A DNA stretch of 47,702 nucleotides, taken from the NCBI GenBank assembly GCA_009712185.1, contig WASQ01000019.1, positions 1 through 47,702 on the forward strand. Reading direction: 5' to 3'. The number at the start of each line of letters is the position of its first letter. Position 1 is the first letter of the stretch. Shown in pieces: positions 25,445 through 33,071 of the stretch. A program made the position numbers and the translations under genes. The stretch comes from Telmatospirillum sp. GTDB taxonomy: Bacteria; Pseudomonadota; Alphaproteobacteria; Rhodospirillales; Magnetospirillaceae. The notes under the pieces are model-generated. The model was not told the origin of the DNA, searched no databases, and was given only the letters and a program-made list of their open reading frames with translations.

Positions 25445-26407
25445 ATGAACAAGGTGGGTGTCGTGTCGAGGAAATGGACAAAGGCCTTGGTGGTGTCATT
25501 GGCGCTCGGACTGGCGTTGCTGCCGGCGCTGGCGGAGGCCAAGGCGGGAGGCGGCAGCAGCATGGGCAGCCGCGGATCAAGGACCTATACGCCCAATACG
25601 GGGGCGCCGGTTCAGAGAAGTCTGACACCGCCGCCGGCCGCCCAGCCGTCGGCGCCGCCGATGGCGGCACAACCGGCGCCCGGTCTGCGGTCGGAAGCGC
25701 CTGCCATGGCGCCCCAGGCCAGCATGGCGCGACGAAATCCCCTGATGACCGGTATGATGGCCGGTTTCCTGGGGGCCGGCCTCGGCGCATTGATTTTCGG
25801 CGGACATGGTTTTGCCGGCGGTGGCCTGGGCGGCGTTCTCAGTCTGGTGCTTCAGGGGCTTCTGCTGTTTTTCGTGGTGCGGTGGGCCATGCGCCTGTTT
25901 GCCGGCCGTGGCCGCCCGGATTTTGCCGGCGCCGCGCCCCAGTCGCCGCCCGGCCCGGCTCCGGCTCCGGCTCCGGCCCATGGGCAGGCCCGCCAGCCCC
26001 AGGAGTTCCCGCTGACCCAGGAAGATCTGTCCTCCTTCGAACGGATTTTGACGGGAATTCAGGCCGCCTGGAGTCGTAACGACGTCGATGGCCTGCGGCA
26101 TCTTGTCACTCCGGAAATGGCCGGCTACATGGCCGAGCAATTGGCCGGGAACGCGGCGAGGGGGCTGAGCAATCAGGTTCAGCAGGTTCGTCTCCTGCAG
26201 GGCGACGTGAACGAAACCTGGCGGGAAGGCGGCGCCGAATATGCCACGGTGACCATGCGCTGGGAGGCGGGCGATTTCATGGTCCGGATCGACAATGGGG
26301 CGGGGGCTGCGGGGGACCCCCGGTCGCCGGTCGCGACCACCGAGGTGTGGACACTGGTTCGGCAAAGAAACGGCGGCTGGCTGCTCAGCGCTATCCAGCA
26401 AGGGTGA
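25445..26407 (+). CDS. Tim44-like domain membrane protein
   Basis: 320 residues. Residues 9-33 form a signal peptide or signal anchor (ALVVSLALGLALLPALAEAKA). Then comes a Ser/Pro/Ala-rich linker, a Gly-rich hydrophobic segment at about 102-150 (GMMAGFLGAGLGALIFGG; LQGLLLFFVVRWAMRLF), and a C-terminal Tim44-like domain at about 195-320 (LSSFERILTGIQAAWSRND, DGLRHLVTPEMAGYM, WTLVRQRNGGWLLSAIQQ). This plan is common to bacterial Tim44-domain proteins, whose role in bacteria is unsettled. It follows the patatin gene by 106 bases on the same strand. GTG codons just inside the frame are alternative starts. Confidence 0.85.
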   Translation: MNKVGVVSRKWTKALVVSLALGLALLPALAEAKAGGGSSMGSRGSRTYTPNTGAPVQRSLTPPPAAQPSAPPMAAQPAPGLRSEAPAMAPQASMARRNPLMTGMMAGFLGAGLGALIFGGHGFAGGGLGGVLSLVLQGLLLFFVVRWAMRLFAGRGRPDFAGAAPQSPPGPAPAPAPAHGQARQPQEFPLTQEDLSSFERILTGIQAAWSRNDVDGLRHLVTPEMAGYMAEQLAGNAARGLSNQVQQVRLLQGDVNETWREGGAEYATVTMRWEAGDFMVRIDNGAGAAGDPRSPVATTEVWTLVRQRNGGWLLSAIQQG

Positions 26408-26416
26408 TATCTGCCC

Positions 26417-26446
26417 GCGGCGGGTTTGGCGGCGTTGGCCCGCCGC
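26417..26446. terminator. Hairpin between convergent genes
   Basis: GCGGCGGG (26417-26424) and CCCGCCGC (26439-26446) form an 8-bp stem between the ends of the Tim44-like and lipoprotein genes. There is no T-run. Confidence 0.4.
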
Positions 26447-26495
26447 CGGTTGGCCCGCCCGCTCCGGGGGACATAATCGGTGGCGTGGACCCCTG

Positions 26496-26753
26496 TCAGC
26501 GCCAATGCCCCCCATAGCCCCAGCCATGTCCCCAACCGTGACCCCAGCCGTAACCCCAGCCGTAACCCCAGGACGGGGCGACGACAACCGGCGGTGCCGG
26601 GTAGACCGGATAGGTTGCGGCCGGCGCGTATACATATCCATATCCGGGATAGGGAGCGACCGGAGCGGGGCTGTAGACGGCGCAGCCGGCGAGACCCAGC
26701 GTCGCCGCCGCGAGACCGGTGATTAAAACAACCCTGGAAAGGCATGTCGTCAT
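26496..26753 (-). CDS. Small lipoprotein with Gly-Trp/Tyr repeat tail
   Basis: 85 residues. A lipoprotein signal ends in LGLAGC (lipobox, Cys24). A Pro/Tyr/Ala-rich middle (YPGYGYVYAPAATYPVYP) is followed by a tail of four-residue units GYGW/GHGW. The tail DNA is a short tandem repeat at about 26500-26575. GGAGG lies 5 bases before ATG 26753. It is probably attached to the outer or inner membrane. The aromatic-glycine tail may interact with envelope polymers, but no function is known. Confidence 0.75.
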   Translation of the reverse strand: MTTCLSRVVLITGLAAATLGLAGCAVYSPAPVAPYPGYGYVYAPAATYPVYPAPPVVVAPSWGYGWGYGWGHGWGHGWGYGGHWR

Positions 26754-27039
26754 AGCGTCCTCCGCCGCGAACGCAAAGGCGTGTTGGGTTCGGATTCCGG
26801 TCCTGTCCCGCGATCACGTCCGGCAGAAACCATCCGTCTCCGGCGATCCTGTCGCCCTGAACAGGAGTTGATCAGGAAATAGTGGCTATTGGATGGCCGG
26901 TCTGTCGTGCGTCCGTTTCGGACTGTATCGCGCCGTTTCCTCGTCCGATTCCGGCATCGGACTCATGTCCCGGGAAATGCCGGGGCGCAACTACGGCAAA
27001 TCCCCGCCACAAGGAATGGCCTCGCCCTGCCGGAATCCC

Positions 27040-27429
27040 TCAGGATGGCTTGGTGGTCCGCCGGTCTCCCGGATGGGCGGGCATCGCATCGAAATCGTCG
27101 TCATGGGCGTCGAGCGCATCTGCCAGCGAGATGCCGGCAAGGTCGGCGTCGTCCGGTCCCATCATGTCCTGAAGAAGGCCAACTTTGAGCGCCTCCATGG
27201 TGTCGAGGATATGGGCATAGTCCTCATCAGGCCCCTCGCGGCCTTCACCGGCCGGCGCCAGATCATCCCGTGCACCGCAGATGGAACGGATCTCCTCGAC
27301 GGAGAGGGCCTCGTCGTTACAGTCCATCATCAGGAAGAACACGGCAGATACGGCCTTGTGGAGCCGCTTTTGCGTCTCGTCCTTGTGCCGAATATTGATC
27401 GGCCACTCGTCATCGTTCCAATTTTCCAT
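27040..27429 (-). CDS. Small acidic protein of unknown function
   Basis: 129 residues starting MENWNDDEWPINIRHKDE. It is acidic, with an apparently helical middle (KRLHKAVSAVFFLMMDCNDE, LSVEEIRSICGARDDL) and an Asp/Ala-rich end (DDADLAGISLADALDAHDDD). GAGAGG lies 5 bases before ATG 27429, which is preferred to the start 8 codons upstream. It has no membrane segment or signal and I recognise no family. The upstream 600 bases are AT-rich, so it has its own promoter region. 26754-27039 downstream contains nothing I can support. Confidence 0.6.
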   Translation of the reverse strand: MENWNDDEWPINIRHKDETQKRLHKAVSAVFFLMMDCNDEALSVEEIRSICGARDDLAPAGEGREGPDEDYAHILDTMEALKVGLLQDMMGPDDADLAGISLADALDAHDDDFDAMPAHPGDRRTTKPS

Positions 27430-28068
27430 CGCAACCTCTCGGTAGCCACTCAAGTCAGGGGGCGACGACCTGAATTACCGGTATATGTTCTCGTTGAGTC
27501 TGGGTTCAAGAAGGATAAAAAATAGAAATTCTGTTTAATTACATTGAATTTACGAAATTAACACACAAACGTTATATCCCTGGAACATCCAATTAAATTT
27601 ATTGGCATATAAAAAGTCGGGCGACTTATAAAGGTTTGGTTCACATCACTAAAATAGTCCACAAAGATAAATTTTCAGTTATCCAAAACGGCCTGTACAA
27701 CTTTTGCCCGTCCCGGATCCGGTCCACAACGACCGTCCGGAACGGGCCCCTGTTCCCGCGGCGCTCTCTGGCGGGCGCGCAGCCACTGAGGGCGTCGCAA
27801 CGATGCTGGAGGGGGCATACCCTGGCCGGCACGACGGAGATCTCGCGTCCTGCGGGGGACTGTCCGTCCGGTCAGGCACTTTCTCATCCGAGAACCCACA
27901 TGTATACCAGGGTTTATCAACGGATACATATGCAAATGGTATCGGTCTGGCATTCCGTGATTTCCCTCGCGGAGGGCGGGTTATGACCATTATGTTGCAA
28001 TGCGAGAAATGGCGGATCGGGTCCGGTGCGGGGCCGCGAGAATGCCGTCCCATTCAGGAATCCGGATA
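27430..28068. other. 639-base intergenic region, AT-rich near 27500-27690
   Basis: It lies between divergent small genes. 27520-27690 is strongly AT-rich and contains the palindrome AAGTCG-gg-CGACTT (27614-27627) in an A/T context, a plausible operator. 27700-28068 is GC-rich; its frames give no protein-like product. CAGGA at 28055-28059 is the ribosome site for the following gene. No RNA gene was recognised. Confidence 0.45.
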
Positions 28069-28266
28069 ATGCCAAAAGATAGTGAGATGTTGACCGAGGC
28101 TGTCCTTCTGCACAGCCCGATCGGCGGTTTGAGTGATCCCTTGTTTCAGGCCTTCATGAGCGGCAGCGAACTGGGCGACGGCGTTGACGCCGCCATCTGG
28201 GCGAAATCTCCCGTCGGAGGGTTGAGCCTCCCGGAGTTCCTGCGTATCGCCGGAGTCACCGAGTAA
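28069..28266 (+). CDS. 65-residue protein with duplicated SPxGGLS motif
   Basis: It starts MPKDSEMLTEAVLL at ATG 28069, with AGGA 9 bases upstream. Two similar halves are visible: residues 16-30 (SPIGGLSDPLFQAFM) and 47-61 (SPVGGLSLPEFLRIA), 31 residues apart. Between them is an acidic Gly-rich link (GSELGDGVDAA). It has no cysteine, signal peptide or membrane helix. It is followed at once by a perfect hairpin terminator, which supports a real single-gene transcript. I recognise no family. The repeated motif suggests two equal binding units, but function is unknown. Confidence 0.6.
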   Translation: MPKDSEMLTEAVLLHSPIGGLSDPLFQAFMSGSELGDGVDAAIWAKSPVGGLSLPEFLRIAGVTE

Positions 28267-28268
28267 AA

Positions 28269-28307
28269 CCGGCCCGCGATGAGGATTGCTCATCGCGGGC
28301 TGGCCGG
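28269..28307 (+). terminator. Hairpin terminator of the 65-residue gene
   Basis: CCGG, then CCCGCGATGAG (28273-28283), loop gattg, CTCATCGCGGG (28289-28299), then a partly paired CCGG. The 11-bp core stem is perfect and begins 3 bases after the stop codon. Confidence 0.7.
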
Positions 28308-28326
28308 CTTATCCCTGGTCGCGCGA

Positions 28327-28348
28327 GCGGATAGCGGGCGATGGCCCG
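28327..28348 (+). repeat. Hairpin repeat, third copy of the 7923-7980 family
   Basis: GCGGATAGCGGGCGATGG then CCCG is identical to the first 22 bases of the copy at 7952-7980. It lies in a 419-base gap (28267-28685) that is otherwise made of repeats and shows no gene. Confidence 0.75.
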
Positions 28349-28383
28349 AGGGTTCCGGGGAAACCCGTTCATGCGGCATGAGG

Positions 28384-28413
28384 CCCGCGCTCATCGGTTC
28401 CGATCGGCGCGGG
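28384..28413. repeat. Palindrome related to 19965-19988
   Basis: CCCGCGC-tc-ATCGG-tt-CCGAT-cg-GCGCGGG. Compared with the copy near 19962-19988, it has compensating end pairs and a TC/CG mismatch. Confidence 0.65.
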
Positions 28414-28517
28414 TTGTTATGACGGGCCGGGCCGACCATCCGTCCCGGATGCCGCAGGGCAGGATGTCGCGGAACTTTGCCCTCCGGTGACCGTTGCGTG
28501 CCTTGTCAACGCGCCGG

Positions 28518-28546
28518 CGCGAAGCCGATGGTTCCATCCCGATGCC
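28518..28546 (+). repeat. Dispersed 29-base repeat, copy 2
   Basis: It matches 3905-3933 at 27 of 29 positions, again intergenic and in the same orientation. It lies upstream of pepD. Confidence 0.75.
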
Positions 28547-28685
28547 CCGGGTGCCGGAGCTGCCGGTTGCCCCGCCGGTCAGGCCGGGGACGCTTGATGC
28601 TGTCCCGCGATCCGGCCATACTGGATCCGCCGCTGTCTTCCCGACTCCGGTTTTTCTCCGTCTTTCACAATTCCGGGCGACATCC

Positions 28686-30134
28686 GTGACCTTTATCAAC
28701 CGACTGGAACCGTCTTCCGTCTGGCGTCATTTCGCTGAGATCTGCGCCATTCCCCGTCCGTCCCTCAGCGAGGCGGCGTTGCGGGATCATATCGCGTCCT
28801 GGGCCGGGGCGAGGGGGCTTGCGGTCCACGCGGACGCTGTCGGTAATCTGTTGATCCGTAAACCGGCATCCCGGGGACGCGAGAACCGGCCGGGAGTGGT
28901 GCTTCAGGCGCATCTCGACATGGTGTGTCAGGCCAACAGCGGGGTCGCCCATGATTTTTTGCGCGACCCCATCGTCGCGGTCGAGCGGGATGGCTGGCTG
29001 GTTGCGGAAGAGACAACGCTTGGCGCGGACAACGGGATCGGCGTGGCCCTGGCCCTGGCCGCCCTCGAGGATGAGACACTCGCCCATCCGGACCTGGAGG
29101 TCCTGCTGACGGTCGATGAAGAGGCCGGCATGGGGGGCGCGCACGGGCTTGAAGCCGGTCTCTTACGCGGAACGCGGATGCTGAACCTCGATACCGAGGA
29201 ATGGGGGGAGTTCTATCTCGGCTGCGCCGGTGGGTGCGACGTGACCGTATCCCGCCACTGCCATACCGAAATGGTTCCGTCCGACTACCGGTTCCGGCGA
29301 ATTACGGTGGCGGGGCTGGTCGGCGGACATTCCGGCGGAGATATCCACCTCGGCCGGGGAAACGCCAATAAGATGCTGGTGCGTGTCCTGCGTCAGCTTG
29401 AAAAATCGTTCGATTTCCGGTTATGCGCCTTTTCGGGCGGCACGGCGCGCAACGCCCTGGCCCGCGAAGCCTGGGCGGTCATCGCCCTTCCTCCGGGCAC
29501 TGACGAGGAGGCGGTGGAGGCCGTCCTGCGGGACGCCGGGACGCTTTATCGCGACGAACTGGCCGGGGTCGATGACGGCGTCTGCCTGTCCATGGAACCG
29601 GCGGAGGAAAGTCCAGCGGTCGGGCTGGCCGACCAGTCCGATTTGATGGCCGCGCTGCATGCCGCTCCCCATGGTGTCCGCCGGATGAGCGTCGCATTTC
29701 CGGACATTGTCGAGACATCGAACAATCTCGGGGTGATGGCGCTCGCCGACGGCCGTTTTTCGGCCAATCTGATGGTCCGTTCGCTGCGCGGTTCGGGAAC
29801 CAGGATGCTGGCCGACGAGATCTCGAGCCTGTTCGCGCTGGCGGGCTGCCGGGTCGAGGTCAGCGGGGAATATCCCGGCTGGACGCCTGACGCCGGTTCG
29901 GCATTGCTGGCGTTGTGCCAGGACGTGTTCCGGCGGGAATTCGGTCGCGACCCCAGTGTTAAAATCATCCACGCCGGGCTGGAGTGCGGGGTGATCGGGT
30001 CTAAATATCCCGGTCTGGACATGGTCTCGCTGGGGCCGACCATCCGGGGAGCCCATGCGCCCGGCGAGAGGGTGGATATCGCGACGGTCGCCGAATGCTG
30101 GAAACTGCTGGGCGCGCTGCTGGCGGCTCTCTGA
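28686..30134 (+). CDS. pepD: Aminoacyl-histidine dipeptidase (peptidase D)
   Basis: A 482-residue M20-family zinc peptidase that cleaves Xaa-His and other dipeptides in the cytoplasm. It aligns by eye with E. coli PepD (485 residues) from the first residues (LEPSSVWRHFAEICAIPRPS). Metal and catalytic segments are LQAHLDMVCQ, TLGADNGIGVALALA, LTVDEEAGMGGAHGL, LNLDTEEWGE and the late IHAGLECGVIG. GTG 28686 is chosen because it places the N-terminus exactly as in the family. Upstream ATGs in the same frame add a Pro/Arg-rich, non-homologous stretch that overlaps dispersed repeats. The ribosome site is weak. It is monocistronic, with a hairpin after the stop. Confidence 0.92.
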   Translation: MTFINRLEPSSVWRHFAEICAIPRPSLSEAALRDHIASWAGARGLAVHADAVGNLLIRKPASRGRENRPGVVLQAHLDMVCQANSGVAHDFLRDPIVAVERDGWLVAEETTLGADNGIGVALALAALEDETLAHPDLEVLLTVDEEAGMGGAHGLEAGLLRGTRMLNLDTEEWGEFYLGCAGGCDVTVSRHCHTEMVPSDYRFRRITVAGLVGGHSGGDIHLGRGNANKMLVRVLRQLEKSFDFRLCAFSGGTARNALAREAWAVIALPPGTDEEAVEAVLRDAGTLYRDELAGVDDGVCLSMEPAEESPAVGLADQSDLMAALHAAPHGVRRMSVAFPDIVETSNNLGVMALADGRFSANLMVRSLRGSGTRMLADEISSLFALAGCRVEVSGEYPGWTPDAGSALLALCQDVFRREFGRDPSVKIIHAGLECGVIGSKYPGLDMVSLGPTIRGAHAPGERVDIATVAECWKLLGALLAAL

Positions 30135-30147
30135 TCCTGTCCGGACC

Positions 30148-30175
30148 CTGCCTCCCGTCCCGGGGCGGGAGGCAG
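30148..30175. terminator. 10-bp hairpin after pepD
   Basis: CTGCCTCCCG (30148-30157), 8-base loop, CGGGAGGCAG (30166-30175). It lies between convergent genes, so it may serve both directions. Confidence 0.65.
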
Positions 30176-30208
30176 GCCGGCAGATGGTGACGGGAGGGGG
30201 CTTGCGGA

Positions 30209-30415
30209 TCAGATCTTGCGGCGGGGCCGCTTGCGTCGCCCATCCCGCTCCGCCGCCTTGCGGGCCAGAAACAGACGCCCCGCCTGATCGGCCGCCGCCC
30301 GGCTGATATAAAATCCACAGTCGAAGCTTTCATTATCGACGGTCACACGCAAAGAGAATTTCTGAGGCGCCACCTCTTCGATCGTGAGGCTCGAGCCATC
30401 GGCGGGACGGGGCAT
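30209..30415 (-). CDS. Small basic-tailed protein of unknown function
   Basis: 68 residues, MPRPADGSSLTIEEVAPQKF onward, then SLRVTVDNESFDCGFYISRA and an end rich in Arg/Lys (RDGRRKRPRRKI). The beta-strand-like start and the basic tail could suit nucleic-acid or membrane binding. The longer frame from 30589 is rejected because it overlaps the neighbouring gene and its extra residues are Ser/Arg-rich. It lies 7 bases after the 56-residue gene, probably the same transcript. Confidence 0.55.
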   Translation of the reverse strand: MPRPADGSSLTIEEVAPQKFSLRVTVDNESFDCGFYISRAAADQAGRLFLARKAAERDGRRKRPRRKI

Positions 30416-30422
30416 TGCGGAC

Positions 30423-30593
30423 TCAGTGGGTATTCTGTTTGAGGCGTTCGGCGACGACTGCCGACGTTTGTGTGAGCGAATCGACAATATCGGACAATCC
30501 GCGCTTTTCCGCCTCGTCGCGGATCTGCGCCAACTTGTCGAGGAAGGTCCGCCAGCCGTCAGCGGAGGTCCTGATGTCGTCCTTTTCAACCAT
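30423..30593 (-). CDS. 56-residue helical protein of unknown function
   Basis: It begins MVEKDDIRTSADGWRTFLDK and continues as charged helix (AQIRDEAEKRGLSDIVDSL, TQTSAVVAERLKQNTH). The heptad-like Leu/Ile/Val spacing suggests a short coiled coil. No good ribosome site is visible. The protein-like composition and tight spacing to the next gene support it. No family is recognised. Confidence 0.5.
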   Translation of the reverse strand: MVEKDDIRTSADGWRTFLDKLAQIRDEAEKRGLSDIVDSLTQTSAVVAERLKQNTH

Positions 30594-30631
30594 GGAATTG
30601 ACTATGACCGGGCCGGGCGGGGGCGGCAACC

Positions 30632-30659
30632 TTAAAACGCGGGGCTTTAAACGCGGGGC
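30632..30659 (+). repeat. 14-base tandem duplication
   Basis: TTAAAACGCGGGGC and TTTAAACGCGGGGC lie head to tail with one mismatch. They are in the 386-base gap (30594-30979) before rpsD, which otherwise holds only the promoter below. Confidence 0.7.
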
Positions 30660-30818
30660 CGTCCGGGGTCATCGGAACCGCCCGATTGCCCGGACGAATG
30701 CCGGTCTCGCGATGCCCCGGGCCCCGGTCCCGCCGCCATGCCGGACGGGTCCCGACCGCGCCGTCGGCGCCGTCGGATCCGGCGCCCTGGTGGAGAGGGG
30801 CGAAATTGGCGTTTTTCT

Positions 30819-30846
30819 TTGACTCTTTCACCAGGATTTGCATAAT
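30819..30846 (+). promoter_or_regulatory. Promoter of rpsD
   Basis: TTGACT (30819-30824) and CATAAT (30841-30846) with a 16-base spacer. The transcript would have a leader of roughly 125 bases before the rpsD ATG, room for the S4 autoregulation known in other bacteria. I could not identify a fold. Confidence 0.6.
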
Positions 30847-30979
30847 CCGCCCCTCTTCCGAGAATGTGGGCCGGTAGCCAACCCGTTCCCCGCCCCGGTG
30901 GCATGTCGATCCCGGAGAGGATTGACCGGCCGTTTCGCCTGGGGACTATCGGGACAACAACGACGGATATGAAAAGACC

Positions 30980-31597
30980 ATGAGCAAGCGTATTGAAGCG
31001 AAATTCAAGATCAACCGCCGCCTCGGCGTCAATCTGTGGGGCCGTTCCAAGAGCCCGCTGAACAAGGGTCACGAGAACCCCCCCGGTCAGCATGGCCAGC
31101 GCCGCAAGAAGCCGTCCGATTTCGGCACCCAGCTGATGGCCAAGCAGAAGCTGAAGGGCTATTACGGCAACATCGGCGAAAAGCAGTTCCGCAAGCTGTA
31201 TGACGAGGCCGTGCGCCGCCGTGGCGACACCTCCGAGAATCTGATCGAGCTGCTGGAACGCCGTCTGGACGCCGTGGTTTATCGCATGAAGTTTGCGCCG
31301 ACCCCGTTCGCCGCCCGTCAGATCGTCAACCACGGTCATGTCCGGGTCAATGGCAAGCGCGTCAACATCGCGTCCTATCAGGTCAAGGATAACGACGTGG
31401 TGTCGATCAAGGACAAGTCCCGCGACATGGCCCTGATCGTTGAGGCCGCCCAGTCGACCGAGCGTGATCTGCCCGATTATCTCAGTGTCGACCACAAGGA
31501 TATGAAGGGCACCTTCGTTCGCGCGCCGAAGCTCGCCGACGTGCCCTATCCGGTTCAGATGGAACCCAATCTGGTCATCGAGTTCTACTCTCGCTAA
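30980..31597 (+). CDS. rpsD: 30S ribosomal protein S4
   Basis: 205 residues, the full usual length. It binds 16S rRNA early in small-subunit assembly. The N-terminal segment [20 protein letters not shown], the [16 protein letters not shown] loop, and the S4 RNA-binding fold [20 protein letters not shown], then [19 protein letters not shown], are all present, with the conserved VIEFYSR end. AAAAGA precedes the ATG. As in many alphaproteobacteria, the gene stands alone rather than in the alpha operon. It is flanked by its own promoter and an excellent terminator. Confidence 0.97.
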   Translation: MSKRIEAKFKINRRLGVNLWGRSKSPLNKGHENPPGQHGQRRKKPSDFGTQLMAKQKLKGYYGNIGEKQFRKLYDEAVRRRGDTSENLIELLERRLDAVVYRMKFAPTPFAARQIVNHGHVRVNGKRVNIASYQVKDNDVVSIKDKSRDMALIVEAAQSTERDLPDYLSVDHKDMKGTFVRAPKLADVPYPVQMEPNLVIEFYSR

Positions 31598-31619
31598 TCG
31601 ACCGGATCCAGACACTGAC

Positions 31620-31654
31620 AAAAAGCCCGGCAGGATCCCTGCCGGGCTTTTTTG
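31620..31654 (+). terminator. Strong intrinsic terminator of rpsD
   Basis: AAAAAAGCCCGGCAGG-atc-CCTGCCGGGCTTTTTT is a perfect 16-bp inverted repeat with A and T tails, so it can act in both directions. Confidence 0.95.
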
Positions 31655-31735
31655 CATGCGCCGGAGAGCCGTCGCGCCAGCTTTTTCGACGATATGACGG
31701 ATCGCGGCGGAAGGGGGCGGCGGTCTGTCCGGATC

Positions 31736-32341
31736 TCAATAAAGCAATGGCCCCACGGCCAGGTAGTCCTCCTCGATGTCCACCCGGTTGCGCCGGCGCA
31801 CGATTTTCCGGGCCGCGGCATCTGCCGATTCCAGGGCTTCCTGCGAGGCATCATGCGACGCCGCAATGCTGCGCTGGGCGGCCCGGAGCGCGATCTCGAC
31901 GGCCGATGGAATGACATCATCGCCGGCGAAGCGTACCGAGGCTTCGACTTCTCGGGCGGCCGCCAGCGAGATATCGCGTCCCTTGTCATGGATCGCCTGT
32001 GTCACGGCGGCGGACGCGCGCTCGGCCAGGCGTTCGGAAATCTCGGCGATCATGGGCATCAGGTCCATCTGTGTCGCCGCCTCAGTGACCGACCGGGCGA
32101 TCACCATCGTCATTTTTTCGATGATCATTTCCGCGGCGGCCCTGGCGGCCGCCTCGGTGGCAAGACGGACGGCCCGGCGCACGCTGGCCTCGGTCGCCAG
32201 GCGGGCGGCGACCGCCGTCTGGCGCGCCGCCTTGGCCGACGCGCGGGCGGTGATCTCTGTAGCGGCTTTGGTCAGGATTTGAGCCGATGTCCGGGCGGAG
32301 GTCTCTGCGGCGATGTGGGCAGCGATACGCATGGATGCCAT
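31736..32341 (-). CDS. Ala-rich helical protein of unknown function
   Basis: 201 residues with about one third Ala, plus Arg, Glu, Thr and Ile in an amphipathic pattern. It begins MASMRIAAHIAAETSARTSA and has a Met-rich middle (AEMIIEKMTMVIARSV; TQMDLMPMIAEISERL). It ends VDIEEDYLAVGPLLY. It has no signal or transmembrane helix. It may form long helices that bind a surface such as a granule, filament or nucleoid; this is inference from composition only. GGAG lies 7 bases before ATG 32341. The plus strand has an overlapping frame of similar size, rejected because it lacks a ribosome site and has Gly/Arg/Asp-rich shadow composition. Confidence 0.65.
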   Translation of the reverse strand: MASMRIAAHIAAETSARTSAQILTKAATEITARASAKAARQTAVAARLATEASVRRAVRLATEAAARAAAEMIIEKMTMVIARSVTEAATQMDLMPMIAEISERLAERASAAVTQAIHDKGRDISLAAAREVEASVRFAGDDVIPSAVEIALRAAQRSIAASHDASQEALESADAAARKIVRRRNRVDIEEDYLAVGPLLY

Positions 32342-32662
32342 TGTTCCGCTCCATAACCCAAGGGTGGATTAATTAATAAGTCAGATCAACGTATGGATAA
32401 AATCTAGCACCCTGGGATATGCGCTGTCGACATTCAGTCGATCGGCGGAAGATATTCCCCAATATGACATCTTCAATAATGGAGAGAATCCATTCTGAAT
32501 AATGTCATGTGCAGACAATATATGGTGTCTGCTTCTGGCTGTGTCGGAATATCTATGGACGTCACACGCGAGACCTGCGTGAAAACTTCCCGGGCAAGAC
32601 TTTTTTTGCCCTTATGGCTGAAGGCTGGTGAGGGAGGCGGCGCCCCCCTCCTGCCGGTCTCA
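32342..32662. other. AT-rich intergenic region with three stem-loops
   Basis: Inverted repeats are ATGACAT...ATGTCAT (32464-32508, with further pairing TCA/TGA and AATGG/CCATT inside), GCAGACA...TGTCTGC (32511-32532) and GGGCAA...TTGCCC with seven T in the loop (32592-32611). The region may hold the promoter of the Ala-rich gene, the end of the grxD transcript, or a small RNA. There is no protein gene. Confidence 0.5.
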
Positions 32663-32995
32663 TCACTGGGCCAGCAGACCCTTGTCCTGCAAAAGGGTCG
32701 ACAGCTCACCGGTGGCGGCCATTTCGCGAACGATGTCGCATCCTCCCACAAACTCTCCCTGGACGTAAAGCTGGGGGATCGTCGGCCAGTTGGTGAATTG
32801 TTTGATCCCGTCGCGCAGGCTTGGATCCACCAGAACGTCGATACCTTTGAATTTCACGCCGATGTCGGAAAGGATCTGCACGACCGCTGCAGAGAAACCG
32901 CACTGGGGAAACATCGGCGTGCCCTTCATGTACAGCACGACCGGGTTCTCCTCCAGGTCCTTCTGGATACGGTCAAAAACGGGGTTGTCGCTCAT
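32663..32995 (-). CDS. grxD: Monothiol glutaredoxin (Grx4 type)
   Basis: 110 residues with the CGFS active site (Cys32 in PMFPQCGFSA), then WPTIPQLYVQGEFVGGCDI for glutathione binding. This class carries a labile [2Fe-2S] cluster with glutathione and pairs with BolA in iron sensing and cluster delivery. bolA lies two genes upstream in the same direction. In related genomes bolA and grxD are neighbours; here the rarD-like gene sits between them, 76 bases before grxD. Confidence 0.95.
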   Translation of the reverse strand: MSDNPVFDRIQKDLEENPVVLYMKGTPMFPQCGFSAAVVQILSDIGVKFKGIDVLVDPSLRDGIKQFTNWPTIPQLYVQGEFVGGCDIVREMAATGELSTLLQDKGLLAQ

Positions 32996-33071
32996 ATTCG
33001 CTCAATTCCTTCAAGGCCGCGGACGGCAAGTCCAGTCCGCTCCCCGCATATGGCGTCCGGGGCAGGTCTTG

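Noticed and set aside
31652-32356. 234-residue plus-strand frame opposite the Ala-rich gene
   Set aside because: No ribosome site and shadow-like Gly/Arg/Asp content; the minus frame has GGAG at the right distance.
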